In this document: piece after piece, positions 25,653 to 38,769 of the stretch
Position numbering within the stretch: the first letter of the stretch is position 1
Layout of the letters: each line of letters starts with the position of its first letter
NCBI RefSeq assembly: GCF_022201045.2
Contig: NC_068558.1
Coordinates: 1,240,001 to 1,304,000 of the forward strand
DNA from: Citrus sinensis
Lineage: Eukaryota > Streptophyta > Magnoliopsida > Sapindales > Rutaceae
Length of the DNA: 64,000 nucleotides
Direction of reading: 5' to 3'
Program-made: the position numbers and the translations under genes
The notes under the pieces: model-generated
The model's input: the letters and a program-made list of their open reading frames with translations, nothing else
Told to the model about the DNA's origin: nothing
Databases searched by the model: none

Positions 25653-28528
25653 TGTTTGTATTGACTTGAATATTAATTTTGTCATTATTATTTAAATGTT
25701 TATTTTTTGGTTCAAGCATTTATTTCTGCTCCTTTTTGAAATTTGTGATTACTGATTAGAATGGCTTGTAGTTAGTTGTAGGATTGCTTTTGACTGTTGC
25801 CCGGTCCTTGACAATCGGTGCATTTCCTTGTACACAGCAGCGTTCCTGGTTTAGCCATGTAATGTGTTCATTCTTTTATTTTTGTTGAGAATTAGTTAAT
25901 TTTCTGAGGGAAAGGGGTGGGGCGGGGGGAAATTGCTGGTAATCTTTCTCAGTTGTGTGGTTAAACCCATTCAGCTATCTTGTAGCTAAATGAAGTTGCT
26001 TGGCTGGAAGTTTGGCTTTGCCCAAAATTATTCAAATCTTCATCTGCTTTTTTTGTTTTTATCATATTTGGAATTGTTCATAAATGATATACCCGAGTGC
26101 TTTCTCAGCCTTGTAAAGAAATTGTGATTTATCTTGTCTCTATTGAGGATTTAGAGAGGGATGGAGGAGGCCGTTTTCTTGGGAGGCAAACGGTTGGGAG
26201 AGGGGAACAGAGGGCACTTTCTTTAAATATTTGGGAATCTGAAAACTCAATTGGAAATTCAAACAAAAATTTGCAAGTTCTTACTGGAGGACTCTGTTAT
26301 TTGGTGGTGTGATATCTCAGGTGCATTAATCACATTGATTGGGGTAACATTAGTTGTTTTTCAACCCAAATAATACGTGGAGTATATTTGCCAGCATGAT
26401 TAATGAAGCAATGGGGACATATTTGACCGGGTTGTCAACACATTATGTGATTGCCCAAAACATGACAAATGTATTTCTATTCATAAATAACCTAGTAAAT
26501 ATGCCTAAAGTTTGAGCTATATCTTTGCATGACTTAGGTCTTTGCATCTTGCCTATGAATGTTGACAGAGAATATGTAGGCATAATGGAAAAGAACAAAG
26601 CTTGGCTTTAATTTTGGATAATCTTCTCCCATGTTGTTGCTACTGCTATTTTCAACTAATAAGGCTTGTCTATTGTGCCGCTATGGTTGCTCCTTTAGAA
26701 AATTGGTGTTTGGAACCTTGTATTACTGTGACATTCTCTTTGGTGGAGTTTGTGGCAATGATTTGGCCAATGGTACATCTTCTGTGCTTTCACATGCAAC
26801 CAAACCAACAGAAGACAGAATCGAAATCATGTACTGCGTTGTGGCAAATATCCTTTTAGTTGAATCATAAGGCTTCCAGCGATGCATCTAGATCTGGTTG
26901 TGCATTGGCTTGCAAAGTTGGATGAAACTTTAAAAGAGACTTGACGCATCCCCAAAAAATAAAAGAACATAGTTCTTGTAGGACGGTCCAAACCTTGAAA
27001 TTATTATCATTGTTATTATTATTTTGTTTAAGCGAACCATTAATGACGAGACCAATTCCAATGGACACCAGAACTTCTGAGTCCAGTACGAATTTGCCCG
27101 AACTTAATCCATGTATGCTGAAGCCCATTTGAGATCTGGCTAACTGTAGCATATAGATCACTATCCCCTATTGAAATGCTAAAATTTGAAACCTTCTAAC
27201 ATTCGATTTTGACCATTTCAGCCATTCCTAAATAAGAGTATGTAGCTTTTAGTTTTTTTTTTTTTTAAAAGAAAAGAGTATGTAACTTTAGTTTAGAGGG
27301 TATTTTAGTTAATACAAGAGGGGTTACGGATATATTTAATACAAATAAACCAGTCCCTCAATGGTATGTGGAGTAGATCCTTTTTATAAATTTATCTGAA
27401 TCATAATCCTATAATTTTGAAGCCAACTTTTGGGATACAGCCATTGCTACTTTGCTGATCAATATCGTTCACTGGAGCACAGTTAGATATATATTACTAT
27501 GGCACATTAATTAGGATTTAGAGGGCCGGACGTGAAATGTTGTCTTTCGTGTTGCAAATATTCTCTCATTCAATATTCTTCGATTAAAAGACAAGACTGC
27601 AATATTCTTTTCCTTTGTTAGAGAAACCAGTAGTTCTCGAGGCAAATATTTTCATTCTATAGTCTTGAATAGTTTTGAAATGATCAAAAGAAAGATTTGG
27701 CATTGGTATATTCTTCTTTTCTTTTTTTTTTGGGACGCATCTCTTACGTAAATCACTAGTTCTTGCAGCAAATATTCTCATTCAATATACTTCAGTGGTT
27801 TTGTACCGAAAAGACAAAATTTCCAAGCTTTCATTTATTCTTCTTCCATTTGTCGGAGAGCTGTACAATCAAGGAAATTAAGGTATGATGGTTAAAGGCT
27901 AAATAATTGTATTAGAGATCAGTCTTAATAAATTCTTTCATGTTGATAAAACTTAATAAACGAATTCGAAGACGAGACCTGAACTTTGATATAATGTTAT
28001 TAGATCAAAGAACTTAAGTTGACACATAAATGTCTAGACAGTACTAGAGACGAGTTTTACTAATTACTACGTTATACAAGAGTAAAGAGAAAGATGGCAG
28101 AATTGGCAGTACACATTGACTTTAATATAAACTAATAGATTACCAAAATTTGGTGTGGAATAGAGTGGCCCATATAATAAGGATTATGATCCCTTTTTTC
28201 TTTCTTTCTTTTTTTTTTTTTCTTTTTTGCCTTTCTCCTCCTCTTGCCTTCATAATATATATAGTGAAAGAAATTGATTCGATTGTAAATAAAGTGAAAA
28301 AATAAGTATAAAACTCAATCTTACCTACTCATTAAATAAGGATAGGCAAAGTGAAAAAAATAAAAATAAAAGAAGAGATTTCTATCCTTTATTATCAATA
28401 TATATTTCTTGGGGCATAGCACTCTATTTATTCACTTTTTATCACATGTATATTTGAATATTTTTAATATTAGTTGAAATTACAATGGAAAAAGAGTGAA
28501 TGAAAAAAGGAAGGGATAAATACTCTAA
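25653..28528. other. Intergenic region downstream of IF-1
   Basis: 2.9 kb without a supported gene. Several open frames near 26.6-27.2 kb are in different phases and show no family features. A degenerate tandem repeat lies at 27554-27863 and is listed separately. The rest is AT-rich with poly-T tracts. Confidence 0.45.
27554..27863. repeat. Degenerate tandem repeat, three units
   Basis: Three copies begin with GCAAATATTCTCTCATTC or close variants at 27554, 27642 and 27768, giving unit lengths of about 88 and 126 bp. Later landmarks (TTCTTCG/GTCTTGAA/ACTTCAG, then an AAAAGACAA or CAAAAGAAAG block, then a TTCTTTTC block) recur in order. On the minus strand the units give repeated peptides such as RIFAARTS and KIFASRTT, but no protein family is recognised. 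Confidence 0.6.
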
Positions 28529-29418
28529 GGGCATGTTTGGTTGGGAGGAGAGAATGGGGGAGAAGAAAGTAATTCAAATTCTATTTTTATTTCCATTGTT
28601 TGGTTACACAAAATATATAAGAATTTAATATCTCTTATAATGTAGAATTTGAATTCCACACCAAAGAGTGAAGAATTTAAATTCTTCTTATGTTGAAAAC
28701 CCAAACTTCTAAAATTATCCTTCAATATTTTAACTTGTTTAATGTTATTAATTATTATTATTTATAATTTTATTTTATCAATTTAATATTATAAATAATT
28801 TTATATTAACCAAATTTAATGAATGATTTAAAAAATTTAATAAAATAAATAAACTTATTTATTTATTTTATATGAAAATATGTAAATATAAATTAACTAT
28901 TGCCGGACCACCGCCGGAACTTTGCCGGATCACCGCCGTATTTCCGTCGGACCTTCGCCGGATCAGCGCCGGCACACCAAAACTTCGCCGGACCTCCGTC
29001 AAAAGTCACCGGCACCGTTGACCGGCGTTGACTTCCGTTGACCGGTTGTTGAGTTGTGTTGACCGGATTTTAATTATATTAAATATTATTTAATATTTAA
29101 TTATATTAAATAGTTTAGTATATTAAATTATTTTATATTTTATATTAAATATAAATCATGAATTGTTTTAGAATTTTTTAAAATTAAAAAAGTTTAGTAT
29201 TAATATTAAATTATATTTTATTACTAATATAGGTAATTTAGTATTTAAGGTAAAGGATAAATTTGTTTTAAAAAAAATTATAATTTCTTTTCCTATCAAA
29301 TTTTATGTCAAACCAAACAATGAAATTTAATTTTACTATTCTCTTCTACTCTCTCTTCTCATTTTCTCTCAATTCCACTATTTTCCTCTCCTCTCATTTT
29401 TTAAAACCAAACACCACC
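28529..29418. mobile_element. Inverted-repeat DNA transposon (PIF/Harbinger-like, non-autonomous)
   Basis: The left end GGGCATGTTTGGTTG and the right end (minus strand GGTGGTGTTTGGTTT) form a terminal inverted repeat. Both ends are flanked by TAA (28526-28528 and 29419-29421), a 3-bp target duplication as used by PIF/Harbinger elements. The 890-bp body is AT-rich and has no transposase, so it is a non-autonomous (MITE-like) element, except for a CCGG-rich core listed separately. A hAT origin is less likely because hAT duplicates 8 bp. Confidence 0.75.
28902..29066. repeat. CCGG-rich 11-bp-period tandem array inside the transposon
   Basis: Consecutive 11-mers GCCGGACCACC, GCCGGAACTTT, GCCGGATCACC, GCCGTATTTCC, GTCGGACCTTC, GCCGGATCAGC and GCCGGCACACC run from 28902 to 28978. 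They pass into less regular CGCCGG and GTTGACCGG units up to 29066. The block is GC- and CpG-rich inside one of the most AT-rich parts of the window. Confidence 0.85.
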
Positions 29419-29866
29419 TAAGAGCAACGAAGACTTTTCCATATTAATAAAATCTTTAAAAGGGCCGGCCTTGTGTTAACGTGGAGCTGATAATGAATGC
29501 AGTATATTTCTTTCGTATGTCTCTAACTAATCCAAAAAGTGGAATTTATTCGATTTAACCGTACATGAACTGAAATCTTTCAGCAAAACCTTGAGCGAAA
29601 TGATCGACTTTTAAATTTAATTATTGGAAATATTGGCGATCATTTGATAGAGAAAGGCATATTATCAAGAAAATACAAGTAAAAAAATGTAATTATTCAT
29701 GGCAATATCAAACTCTAAAACGACATCTTATATACTGATCGGGGAATGATGGTATGCAAAAAATACTTACTATTATTGGTGGAGGATAAGGACATGCCTG
29801 ATGAATTCTTATATAGAAGCCGAAGCAAGACTGAGTGAATAAGTAATCACAACAATCATTAATTTT
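29419..29866 (+). promoter_or_regulatory. Upstream region of the first dirigent copy, TATA box at 29810
   Basis: TATATAG at 29810-29816 stands 51 bp before the ATG at 29867, similar to the arrangement in the intact dirigent genes downstream. The rest of this 450-bp stretch is AT-rich and carries no gene. Confidence 0.5.
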
Positions 29867-30450
<584 letters not shown>

Positions 30451-31821
30451 ATTTGACATTATAATGTGCTGCTAGTGCTGTTCCAGTCACTTGGCTCATA
30501 AACCACTCATTGGTCCCTTCTATGTGTGTCAATTCAGTATCCATTTATGTAGGGTTTCCTTTATTGAAAGTAATTTCAGAATTTGGATATTCTTATCCTA
30601 TTTCGAGCGGAAACTTGGGGAAGGGGGAGAAACAAAGAAAAACATAATTAAAAAATAAAATAAAAATCGCAGTACCGTTTTAACAAACAATAATGAGGCC
30701 TTAGAGAGTGTACCAAACAATTTCTGAGTGTACTTAATTTCTATATTCGGTCAGATATATTTTATTTTGAGTCAAAGGAAATTAATTTTCATTATATAAA
30801 TTATAAAGGTAATACGCAAACAATGCAAATTGGCAAGGAAGTATCTGGGTGCAGTCCAATCTATACGTCGCTGGGCTTTTGAATTGAAAGTAACTGCGCA
30901 CTTGCGTTTGCCAAATTCGTGGTCGGTCACCAGAAAACTATCAAGTCATTGTACAAAATGAGATCGGAATTTTAAAAACAGAAGCAAGGGAGAGACCGAC
31001 CGGTAATTTGAGACCAAATCCCATGCGTGGCGTGGACGTGCGTAGGTAATTTAAAAACAATTCGGGGATTGTGTCCCACTAATCCTCCCTAGTTCTTCAA
31101 TAAGAACACCCTAATTTTAACAAAATGAGATACCACTAATAAATAAAAAATATTCTCATTGAAAAATAACTATATATGTATATATTCATTTTCATTTTTT
31201 GATTATTTCCGAATGCTTAAAGCCTATTGCCAAAACTAATTTCATCCAAATACAGTATAACAATGCTCTCTCTCTCTCTCTATTATTAATCTTGAGAGTT
31301 GAGATTGTGATTTGTTTAATAACTGAATTAAATTTAAACCTATCAAATTTTCACCTAACTCACTTACCAATCGAGTCGTCTATTCGCACTTGACACATAT
31401 TTTAAACTACAGCTTGCAAATTTCAATAATCAATACCAGGAAAAATTCATTTTCAACTATAAAATTTAATGCATTAACCTACTTCATTCTTTATCTTCTT
31501 CTCAACATTAATTCATTTCTCTTCTAAAGATGGAAATAGAGGTAAAGGAGGCAATTATAGCAGCCGGGCCCTTGAGCATGTGCACGCCAGTTGATAAAGA
31601 TAATGACAGCTCTTGTGACAGCCAAGACCTTTTTTTCTTTCTTTTTCTTTTCATGGACACTACAGAACTATGTTATCCAAAAGTTTTGAAATTTATATTA
31701 ATTATCATATTTATGTGACGTTTTAACAAAATTGAATAGAAATAAAAAAGAGCCAACGATTGGATGACTTTAATTATAAGACACGAATTGGACGCCGACA
31801 AATTAAAGTGGGTTCTTCAAA

Positions 31822-31854
31822 CCCCCCCCCCCCCCCCAAAAAAAAAAAAAAAAA
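31822..31854. repeat. Homopolymer pair C16A17
   Basis: Sixteen C directly followed by seventeen A. Lengths of such runs are unreliable in assemblies. Confidence 0.9.
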
Positions 31855-33221
31855 GGAATGCATGCTTCTACTTCGGACTGAAAAAATTATGATTTCTCTC
31901 TTATTCATTTTTTATTTCATGTATATATGTATTTATCTGGGATCACCATAGAAAGCAATGAGAAAGGAATAGAAACCAAAGAGATAGAGAAAGGATGAAA
32001 CAGCAGTGAAAATAAAAAGAAAAGGAGGAATTACAATAATTTAACTTAATTAGGATACTTTAGATATTATTGTGGGTCTATAGAAGTGAAATTTCATATT
32101 TTAAATGTAAAGAAGCTTAGCGTGTAATTCAAATAGTCCAACATTTCTCATATTAACTTGGTTACCCAATTTTACTTTCATGAACATAAGTAGCAATTTT
32201 GTTAACTTCAGCTAGTAAGGAGAAGGAAAAAAAAGTATGTACTAATCATACGGCAACATTGGAATTGTAGTTGTAGATTAAATAAGCTGCTTTTTCTGTG
32301 CAAATGCAATAAGAAACTAATTAAAAAAATAACTTGGTGTTTAGTAAACTGTGTTGTTACGGTTGTTATGTTTTATTACAAATGTATTGCTCTATTATAT
32401 AATGAGCATAATAAACATAAGTTTAAATTATCTTTTATTTTTTTGGAGTATATTTAATGATGTTTAGACATGCCTTTTTCTTTTTAAAACACGTAAAATT
32501 ACATAAATTGAAAAAAAAAACTCAATAAATTTGTTATATAAAATATGATAAAAATTCATACTTATTATATACAAACCTTTTTTAATCTTATAATAGAAAC
32601 TACAATTAAAATATAAAAAATATGAACCTACTAGATCAAAACATTGATACTAGAGAGAATCTACAGTAGTTGTAGGGGTAATTTGATTATGGTGGTAATA
32701 TGATATCTAATGAGTTAATATTATGGTATATGAGAAAATAAGACATAATTATTTTTTTAAAATATTAAGAATATAATAGAAATTTTAAAAATGTATGATA
32801 TGTATTTAATAAGTTGCTTATGAAAAGCAACTCTCTATCTGCTTTTAAAATCTGTTGTTAAAATGAAGAAAATTATGAAACAAACAGATTTTACAAAATT
32901 TACCAAATACAATTTTTGTCACAAATTATAAAATAAGCAGATTATTGAGTTTCAACCTCAATTTTAAACGAGGCCATAGTTTAGTAATTGGGATTAATTG
33001 TCTATATATATGAAGCTTTGTTATTAACCCAAGTTATATTTGTTTCCTATTCGTCCAGTCAAAAAAGGAGTTCTTGGATTTAAATTTCTTTTACAATGTT
33101 TGAAAAAATAAAAATTGATAGTGTCAAATAAGTTTTAATTCCAAATACAATTCTTACAATGACTTAAAATTTATGTCAAAATTTTAAGTCAAGAATTTAA
33201 GTTAAAATGAGGATAAATTTC

Positions 33222-33415
33222 GGATTACTCACCTCGTAAATTGACTATCTTCAAATCACCCTCATACTTATGAAAATCTCATGTGATTCTATTTTTATTC
33301 AAAAAAATAAGGAAAAAAATCAGTGATTTTTTTTTTGTCTTCTTAATATTAAGGTCTTCAGAAGTAAGGAAGTAATTTAAAAACAATCAATTTACGAGGG
33401 ATAATATGAAATAAC
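33222..33415. mobile_element. Small MITE-like inverted repeat element
   Basis: The left part reads GGATTACTCACCTCGTAAATTGA (two pieces: GGATTACTCA and CCTCGTAAATTGA) and the right part contains TCAATTTACGAGGGATAA, its reverse complement over about 13 perfect and several more imperfect bases. Total length is about 190 bp with no coding capacity. The family is unknown and target duplications are not clear. Confidence 0.5.
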
Positions 33416-33979
33416 CATTTAAAAAATATCTTATGGCCGTATGACATTCCTATTATTAGTTATGTTACACTTCTACCCTTATTTTTTCTTTGCTTTTATA
33501 ATAATATCCACACAACAATCTTAAAGACACTAATGAAAGCAAAAAGAGTTAAGCTTTTAACACCCCTTTAAAATATTTACAACACCCTTTTAAAATTTTA
33601 TTCCTAAAATACCCTAGTTTAATTTATGACAAATATATCCACATATTAAAATTAAACACCTTCTCATAAATTTTCAGTCTAAGAAAAAGTAGTTCTTTTA
33701 AGTTTTTATTTATAAAATACATACAACATTAAAATTTTAAATTATTTTTTCTTATTACATAATTTCCACCTCATAACTCTAAACTCTTATAATTTTCTCA
33801 AAAAATTAAAAAAAATAAAATATGAATAAAATTGTGAAATGAGAGTGTAAAAAGTTTGTTAAAAGAATAATTTATTTAAGTATTTAATTAAATTTTTGTT
33901 CACAATAACAAATGAATTAATTTGTTTTCGGATATTTAAGTAATTTCAAGTAAAAATGAGTTTTATTAGGAAATTTGCA

Positions 33980-34152
33980 AGGGTGTGGCTATTTGAACCT
34001 GATAAATTTCTCTTTGCACCCATTTAAAAAAATAAATTCATTATTTAAATTTAAAAATCTTAAAATTACCCTTCAATAATCTCTTTCTCTCTCTAGCTTA
34101 CAATTATATATTCTCCCTCTACTCTCACATTTTAAAAACTAAACACTTAATT
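33980..34152 (+). mobile_element. MITE-like repeat, copy A of an inverted pair
   Basis: Roughly 170 bp that is repeated in inverted orientation at 38364-38538. Shared blocks in order are TATTTGAAC, ATTTAAAAAAATAAATTCATT, TTTAAAAATCTTAAAATTAC, CTTACAATTA and AAACTAAACAC. Length, AT-richness and the GTGTTTAGTTT-type end suggest a small non-autonomous DNA transposon. Confidence 0.6.
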
Positions 34153-35178
34153 TTACTCTTTTTGGAATTCGTTGTTTTAACTTTTCTTAGTATATCATGA
34201 TTTATATTTCATACTTTTTATATACAATATTTTTTTTATACATCCATTAGCTTTTGTGTTCGGTAAAAATGAATTTCTTGATATTTATTTACCTTTATGA
34301 CTGATAAAAATTTATTGATATTTATTTTTAAATGGTAGATTTTATTCTTAATTATTGGTACCAATTATTTACAACTAAAAGAACATCTTAAATGAATGTA
34401 TGAAAATTTGTAAAATTAAGAAGAAAAAAGAATAAAGGATTAATTAAATAATTAATTTAAAATTATTTAAATAATAAATTATTAATTAAAAAAATAGTGT
34501 TGAGAGAAAATTGAAGGGACGTCAACTACAACAAGATTACAAACAGAATACTAGTGGGTCCGATTTAGATAACAACTCTACCTACCAAAATCAAATTTTA
34601 AGTCAATTTTCAGTAGCATGCCACTAAAATCAAAGATCGACATTCAACACCCACCCCCCACCAATAATCGCCCAAACTCGAATTAAGAAGACGGTGAAGA
34701 TACGACAATTACGTACCAGCCGTCCACATTCGAGGTTCATGTTATATGTATAGAGCTTAGAAATAAAGAAATGAAAGAGAATATAATTAAAGTTGAACTA
34801 TGTACGTAAATGGGTATAATTTATATTTAAAAACTAATTCAGGAATTGAGGATTGACTCAAGTTTATACTATCATCTTTATTATTAATTTTAGTTGATTT
34901 GAAATATATTTTTTATAACCTCCTGTCACATTTAGGTCAGTCTTTTTGTCTAGCACCGTGGCCTGAGATTACTAGTGAGAGAGTATGCCCCTAATACTAT
35001 ATAGAAGCTTATGAATCTAATTTATACTCAAAATTTAAGTCATGAGTTTAATATTGCTTCAAGCTTATAGTCCAATAACTAATTACAGTTGATGTAGGAT
35101 ATTTTTCTTATCAAAACTTTATTTGAATAGAGACAAAGAGCATGTCCATAGCCCTTATGAATGTAGTCAAGTGATTTT

Positions 35179-36716
35179 TGTTGGGGAAAAATTAGGTTTT
35201 TAAAATTTTTATAAAACCTTTTAAGGACCGCTCTCATATAATATATAGGAATACGTAATTCAGAAATCGTATCTTAAAAATCTGAGTTAGCTTTTTCCGC
35301 TGAAGTGATTTAGGCTCCTAGATCACGATCCGCCACCACCACTCCTGTTAGATCACGATCCGTCACCACCACGCTTGTTAGATCACGAACTGTCTCCAAT
35401 GATCTTCCAGGTTATGACTCAGGTTCGATCTGCACTTGACGTGTGGGCGCCTTTATCACTAACAAAGCAACTAGCACGAGAAAATTTTTCTCTCAACAAT
35501 GGAGAGAAAAGTCTTTTTCTCTGATCTGTATAAAAAGTGGCTTCTCTCCTTTTCTTTAGGGAAAAATAAGCCTTATATATCTCCCTTTAGTGAAAACCCT
35601 AGGCTCCAAATAATGCCCTAAATAAAACTCACGTTAATAGGGGACCCACCTTGTAAAATAACATAAGGCCCCTTATACAAAAGCTAATTAAATGGAGCCT
35701 CCCACTAAATGATATATTTAGGCTTTTGACCCAAATCGCTAGTTATCTTACTTATTAGTCCAGTAGTGGTGCAGTCAATTAAATGAGCTAACCCGGGGAT
35801 CATTTGGGAACATACAATAGTGGCTACAATAATTAGGCCTGTAATTAAACTAGCCCAATTATTTAATTCCAAATCTACTCCACTAAAAGATTGGAACTGA
35901 CTTCCATAATTGTATGCTCGAATAATAATTCGTCCCAAGCCACATTGATTTCTTTACTGCACAATCCTTTGTACCACATCGTTAATTAAATTGATATCTC
36001 AACTGTCCAATTAATTTAATAACATCTTATTCCTTGATCCTTACTGGTTTTCTCTAATGATCATTTTCAACATACTAAATATGTTGACACACTCTGGCCA
36101 GAGAATTCTATGATCAAGTGCCGAAAACCCATCAAGAGATGTGTTGTACAAATTCTATATTGTTAATCCATAACTCCAATACTCATAATTGCTCCCACCA
36201 AGATACCGGGTAATCTTGACCACAAGAATGTGTCGTGCCCATTGGTAACTCAAATGGAATAACAATTACAATCATGAAATCATAATTAACTCAAGATTAA
36301 GATTACAGTAAAATCAACGCCTATGAGATTTAATAAGTCTGACAGTTATTACAAAGTTAATTAAATCTCATATGTGATCCTGTTCAATGTAGTCGTACTA
36401 CATTAATAAATTCATACATGATTAAGATAAATCATTCAATGAATTTATTACAGTCTATACCTAAATAAAGTGCCCAACTTTATTTATCAACTGCGAACTA
36501 AATTTATTTAATCATAAGATAACTTGTATTTATGTCTTCTGTGAATCCACATGGTGATCACATAAATACATATAATATGATTAAATGGACTTTAATACAA
36601 ATATTAATGCAATTAAGATATTTGAATAAAATACCTCATTTATTTTATTAATCAGAAAAATTATTTATTACAATTAAATAAACACATATGCTTTTAAAGA
36701 GCATATTTTCCCAACA
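35179..36716. mobile_element. Solo LTR of an LTR retrotransposon
   Basis: The element begins TGTTGGGGAAAA and ends TTTTCCCAACA, an inverted terminal repeat bounded by TG and CA, and is flanked on both sides by ATTTT (35174-35178 and 36717-36721), a 5-bp target duplication. Length is 1,538 bp. A TATA-like TGTATAAAAAG near 35527 would fit an LTR promoter. No gag or pol region is present, so it is a single LTR left after recombination between two LTRs. Copia is more likely than Gypsy from the ends, but the family cannot be fixed. The matching target duplication suggests a not very ancient insertion; a solo LTR gives no direct age. Confidence 0.85.
35316..35392. repeat. Short tandem repeat inside the solo LTR
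   Basis: TTAGATCACGATCCG-type units with CACCACCAC spacers recur about every 33 bp, roughly two and a half times. Confidence 0.65.
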
Positions 36717-37050
36717 ATTTTTACCCTCTTTCTTTGGTTACTCATCTAAGTTAAACTCCTGAAAAAATATAGGGTCACATGTGTATATGTGAAGTGCTCT
36801 ATCTTTAAAAAGAAAACGAAAGTAAACCTCCAAAGGTACGGTGAACTAGCTTTCGGAATCCCCAATTCCATGTGTGAAATTTACCATGTGATTGTACTTC
36901 CCTTCGTCTTTTTTTTTTCTATTATTTTTTTTCAACTTGCTAGGCAGCTCATTTGGTAGTATCCAATGTCACACTATAAAAAGGGGACGATTGAGTTAGC
37001 AAACTCACAAATACTTAGCTTAAGTTTATTGTATACAAAATTTCGAAAAA
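36717..37050 (+). promoter_or_regulatory. Dirigent copy 2 promoter, TATA box at 36975
   Basis: TATAAAAA at 36975-36982 stands 76 bp before the ATG, a good core promoter position with a short leader. The solo LTR ends only about 335 bp upstream of the start codon, so it forms the distal promoter. Confidence 0.65.
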
Positions 37051-37605
37051 ATGGGTGCTAAAAGTTGCATAATTATTTTCTTCTTTATGGTCCTTGCTAC
37101 ATCTTCTCCGAGCATGGGCAGGAAAAAGCAGTACAAACCATGCAAGGAGCTATTGCTGTACTTCCATGATGTGATTTACAATGGCAAGAATAAAGAAAAT
37201 GCAACATCTGCGATTGTGGCAGCACCAGAAGGGGCAAATTTGACCATTCTAGCAGGTAATTTCCATTTCGGAAATATAGCAGTTTTTGATGATCCCATTA
37301 CGCTTGACAATAATTTTCACTCAAAGCCCGTTGGTAGGGCACAAGGGATGTACATTTACGATACCAAAAACACATACACATCCTGGTTAGGGTTTACGTT
37401 TGTTCTTAACAGCACAGACTATCAAGGAACCATAAATTTCATCGGAGCCGACCCGATTATGATCAAGACTAGAGACATTTCTGTGGTGGGTGGCACTGGA
37501 GATTTCTTCATGCACCGTGGTGTTGCTACTCTAATGACTGATGCATTTGAAGGGGATGTATATTTCCGGCTTCGCGTTGACATCAAATTCTATGAATGTT
37601 GGTGA
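37051..37605 (+). CDS. Dirigent protein, DRR206-type
   Basis: A complete intronless 184-residue dirigent protein. The signal peptide (residues 1 to about 22) is followed by the eight-stranded dirigent barrel. It shows FHD with Asp40, [24 protein letters not shown] with Asp134, TRD with Arg141, and [16 protein letters not shown]; these are the Asp/Arg positions implicated in substrate handling in AtDIR6 and PsDRR206. Cys31 and Cys183 can form the usual disulfide. N-glycosylation sites are at Asn50, Asn63 and Asn120. It resembles pea DRR206 ((+)-pinoresinol type) more than AtDIR6: [19 protein letters not shown] and the KFYECW end. The protein is secreted and guides regio- and stereo-selective coupling of monolignol radicals made by laccases or peroxidases. 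The enantiomer is inferred from resemblance only. It is flanked by the solo LTR upstream and decayed copies downstream. Confidence 0.95.
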   Translation: MGAKSCIIIFFFMVLATSSPSMGRKKQYKPCKELLLYFHDVIYNGKNKENATSAIVAAPEGANLTILAGNFHFGNIAVFDDPITLDNNFHSKPVGRAQGMYIYDTKNTYTSWLGFTFVLNSTDYQGTINFIGADPIMIKTRDISVVGGTGDFFMHRGVATLMTDAFEGDVYFRLRVDIKFYECW

Positions 37606-38363
37606 AGATAGCACAACTATGCAATATTAATTCGGAAAAAAATTCCTTGGATGCTTAGTTACGTATAACCATTCATTCATTGGAGTCTTACTATGCATTA
37701 AGTTAATTACACTTTTATAATATAAAAAATGCGTGTGTAAGTGATGATGGGCTTGTTTTTGCTAATTGTGAAAATTAGTAATGATTATGTGGTGGAAGAT
37801 AGATCATCAAATATCTACTCTTTTTTTTTTTTAATTCCCAGTAGGAAAATTTGAAAATATTCCACAATCGTTTCAAAGATTCCGGAATGCGATAATAATG
37901 GTTGGCAGATGGAGAGACTCAAATAGCTTTTAGAATGTGATTAGACTGAAATATAACAAACAGTGAGGGTACTGTGAGACTATTTCAACTGATCATTTTT
38001 TCTCTCTATATTTTTTTATTTAAGAATTTTATAATTTAAATAATTTTTGATAAAATTACTTAATTAACTATTTCTTTTATTTATCTTCTCAATTTCTCAA
38101 ATTCTCATCAATTCATTTAAATGTTTTCTTTTGGCTACCAATAATTAATATCACTAATTAAAAAGAGTAAAACCATTGGTTATAAAAGAACATCAACAAA
38201 ATTTTATCAGTCGTGAAAGTTAATTAATACTAGGAAATTAATTTTTGCTAAACACAAAAACTAATGAGTATCAAGGAAAAAAAATCTTATATATAGAAAG
38301 CATGAAGTATGGATCATGATATACTAAGAATAGTTTAAAAAAAATAAATTTAAAAGATAATGA

Positions 38364-38538
38364 AATTGAGTGTTTAGTTTGTAGAATGCGAGAGTAGAAG
38401 AGAATATGTAATTGTAAGATAGAGAAAGAAAAAGATTGGTGAATGGTAATTTTAAGATTTTTAAATTTAAATTTTTAGTAATGAATTTATTTTTTTAAAT
38501 AGGTGTAGAGAGGAATTTAGTGAGTTCAAATAGGCCAA
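38364..38538 (-). mobile_element. MITE-like repeat, copy B of an inverted pair
   Basis: This is the reverse complement of copy A at 33980-34152 over about 170 bp, with scattered substitutions and small indels. The two copies bracket the solo LTR and dirigent copy 2, 4.2 kb apart. Confidence 0.6.
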
Positions 38539-38769
38539 TCTGGAACTAAATAGTTTAAATTAACAAATGAGTAATGTTGCACATTCCAACATCCAAGTTC
38601 TCATTTAAGTTTTGAGTGATGTGGTATTCTTGGACGATGGTTAAGCAATTTTGTAAGATATAAAAACTATCATCCAATAAATGAGTGACACATAATACTG
38701 AGAATCAAGTTGGGACTAGATTCCTCACATTGTTATCAACAAATATATTACTTTTTAAAATGCTAAATA

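Larger units (their letters stand above)
30451..35178. other. Intergenic region between dirigent copies 1 and 2, left part
   Basis: 4.7 kb, very AT-rich, no supported gene. It holds a (CT)n microsatellite at 31267-31281, a C16A17 homopolymer pair at 31822-31854, and inverted-repeat elements at 33222-33415 and 33980-34152. Another MITE-like stretch may run from about 32333 to 32980, with related ends TGTTTAGTAAACTG and (minus strand) CGTTTAAAATTG. The frame at 31530-31718 matches nothing known. Confidence 0.45.

Noticed and set aside
26602-26870. Two overlapping frames 3' of IF-1
   Set aside because: They overlap in different phases, have no recognisable motif and no splice sites linking them to a larger gene.
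35705-35938. 77-codon minus-strand frame inside the solo LTR
   Set aside because: It lies entirely within an LTR and matches no retroelement protein.
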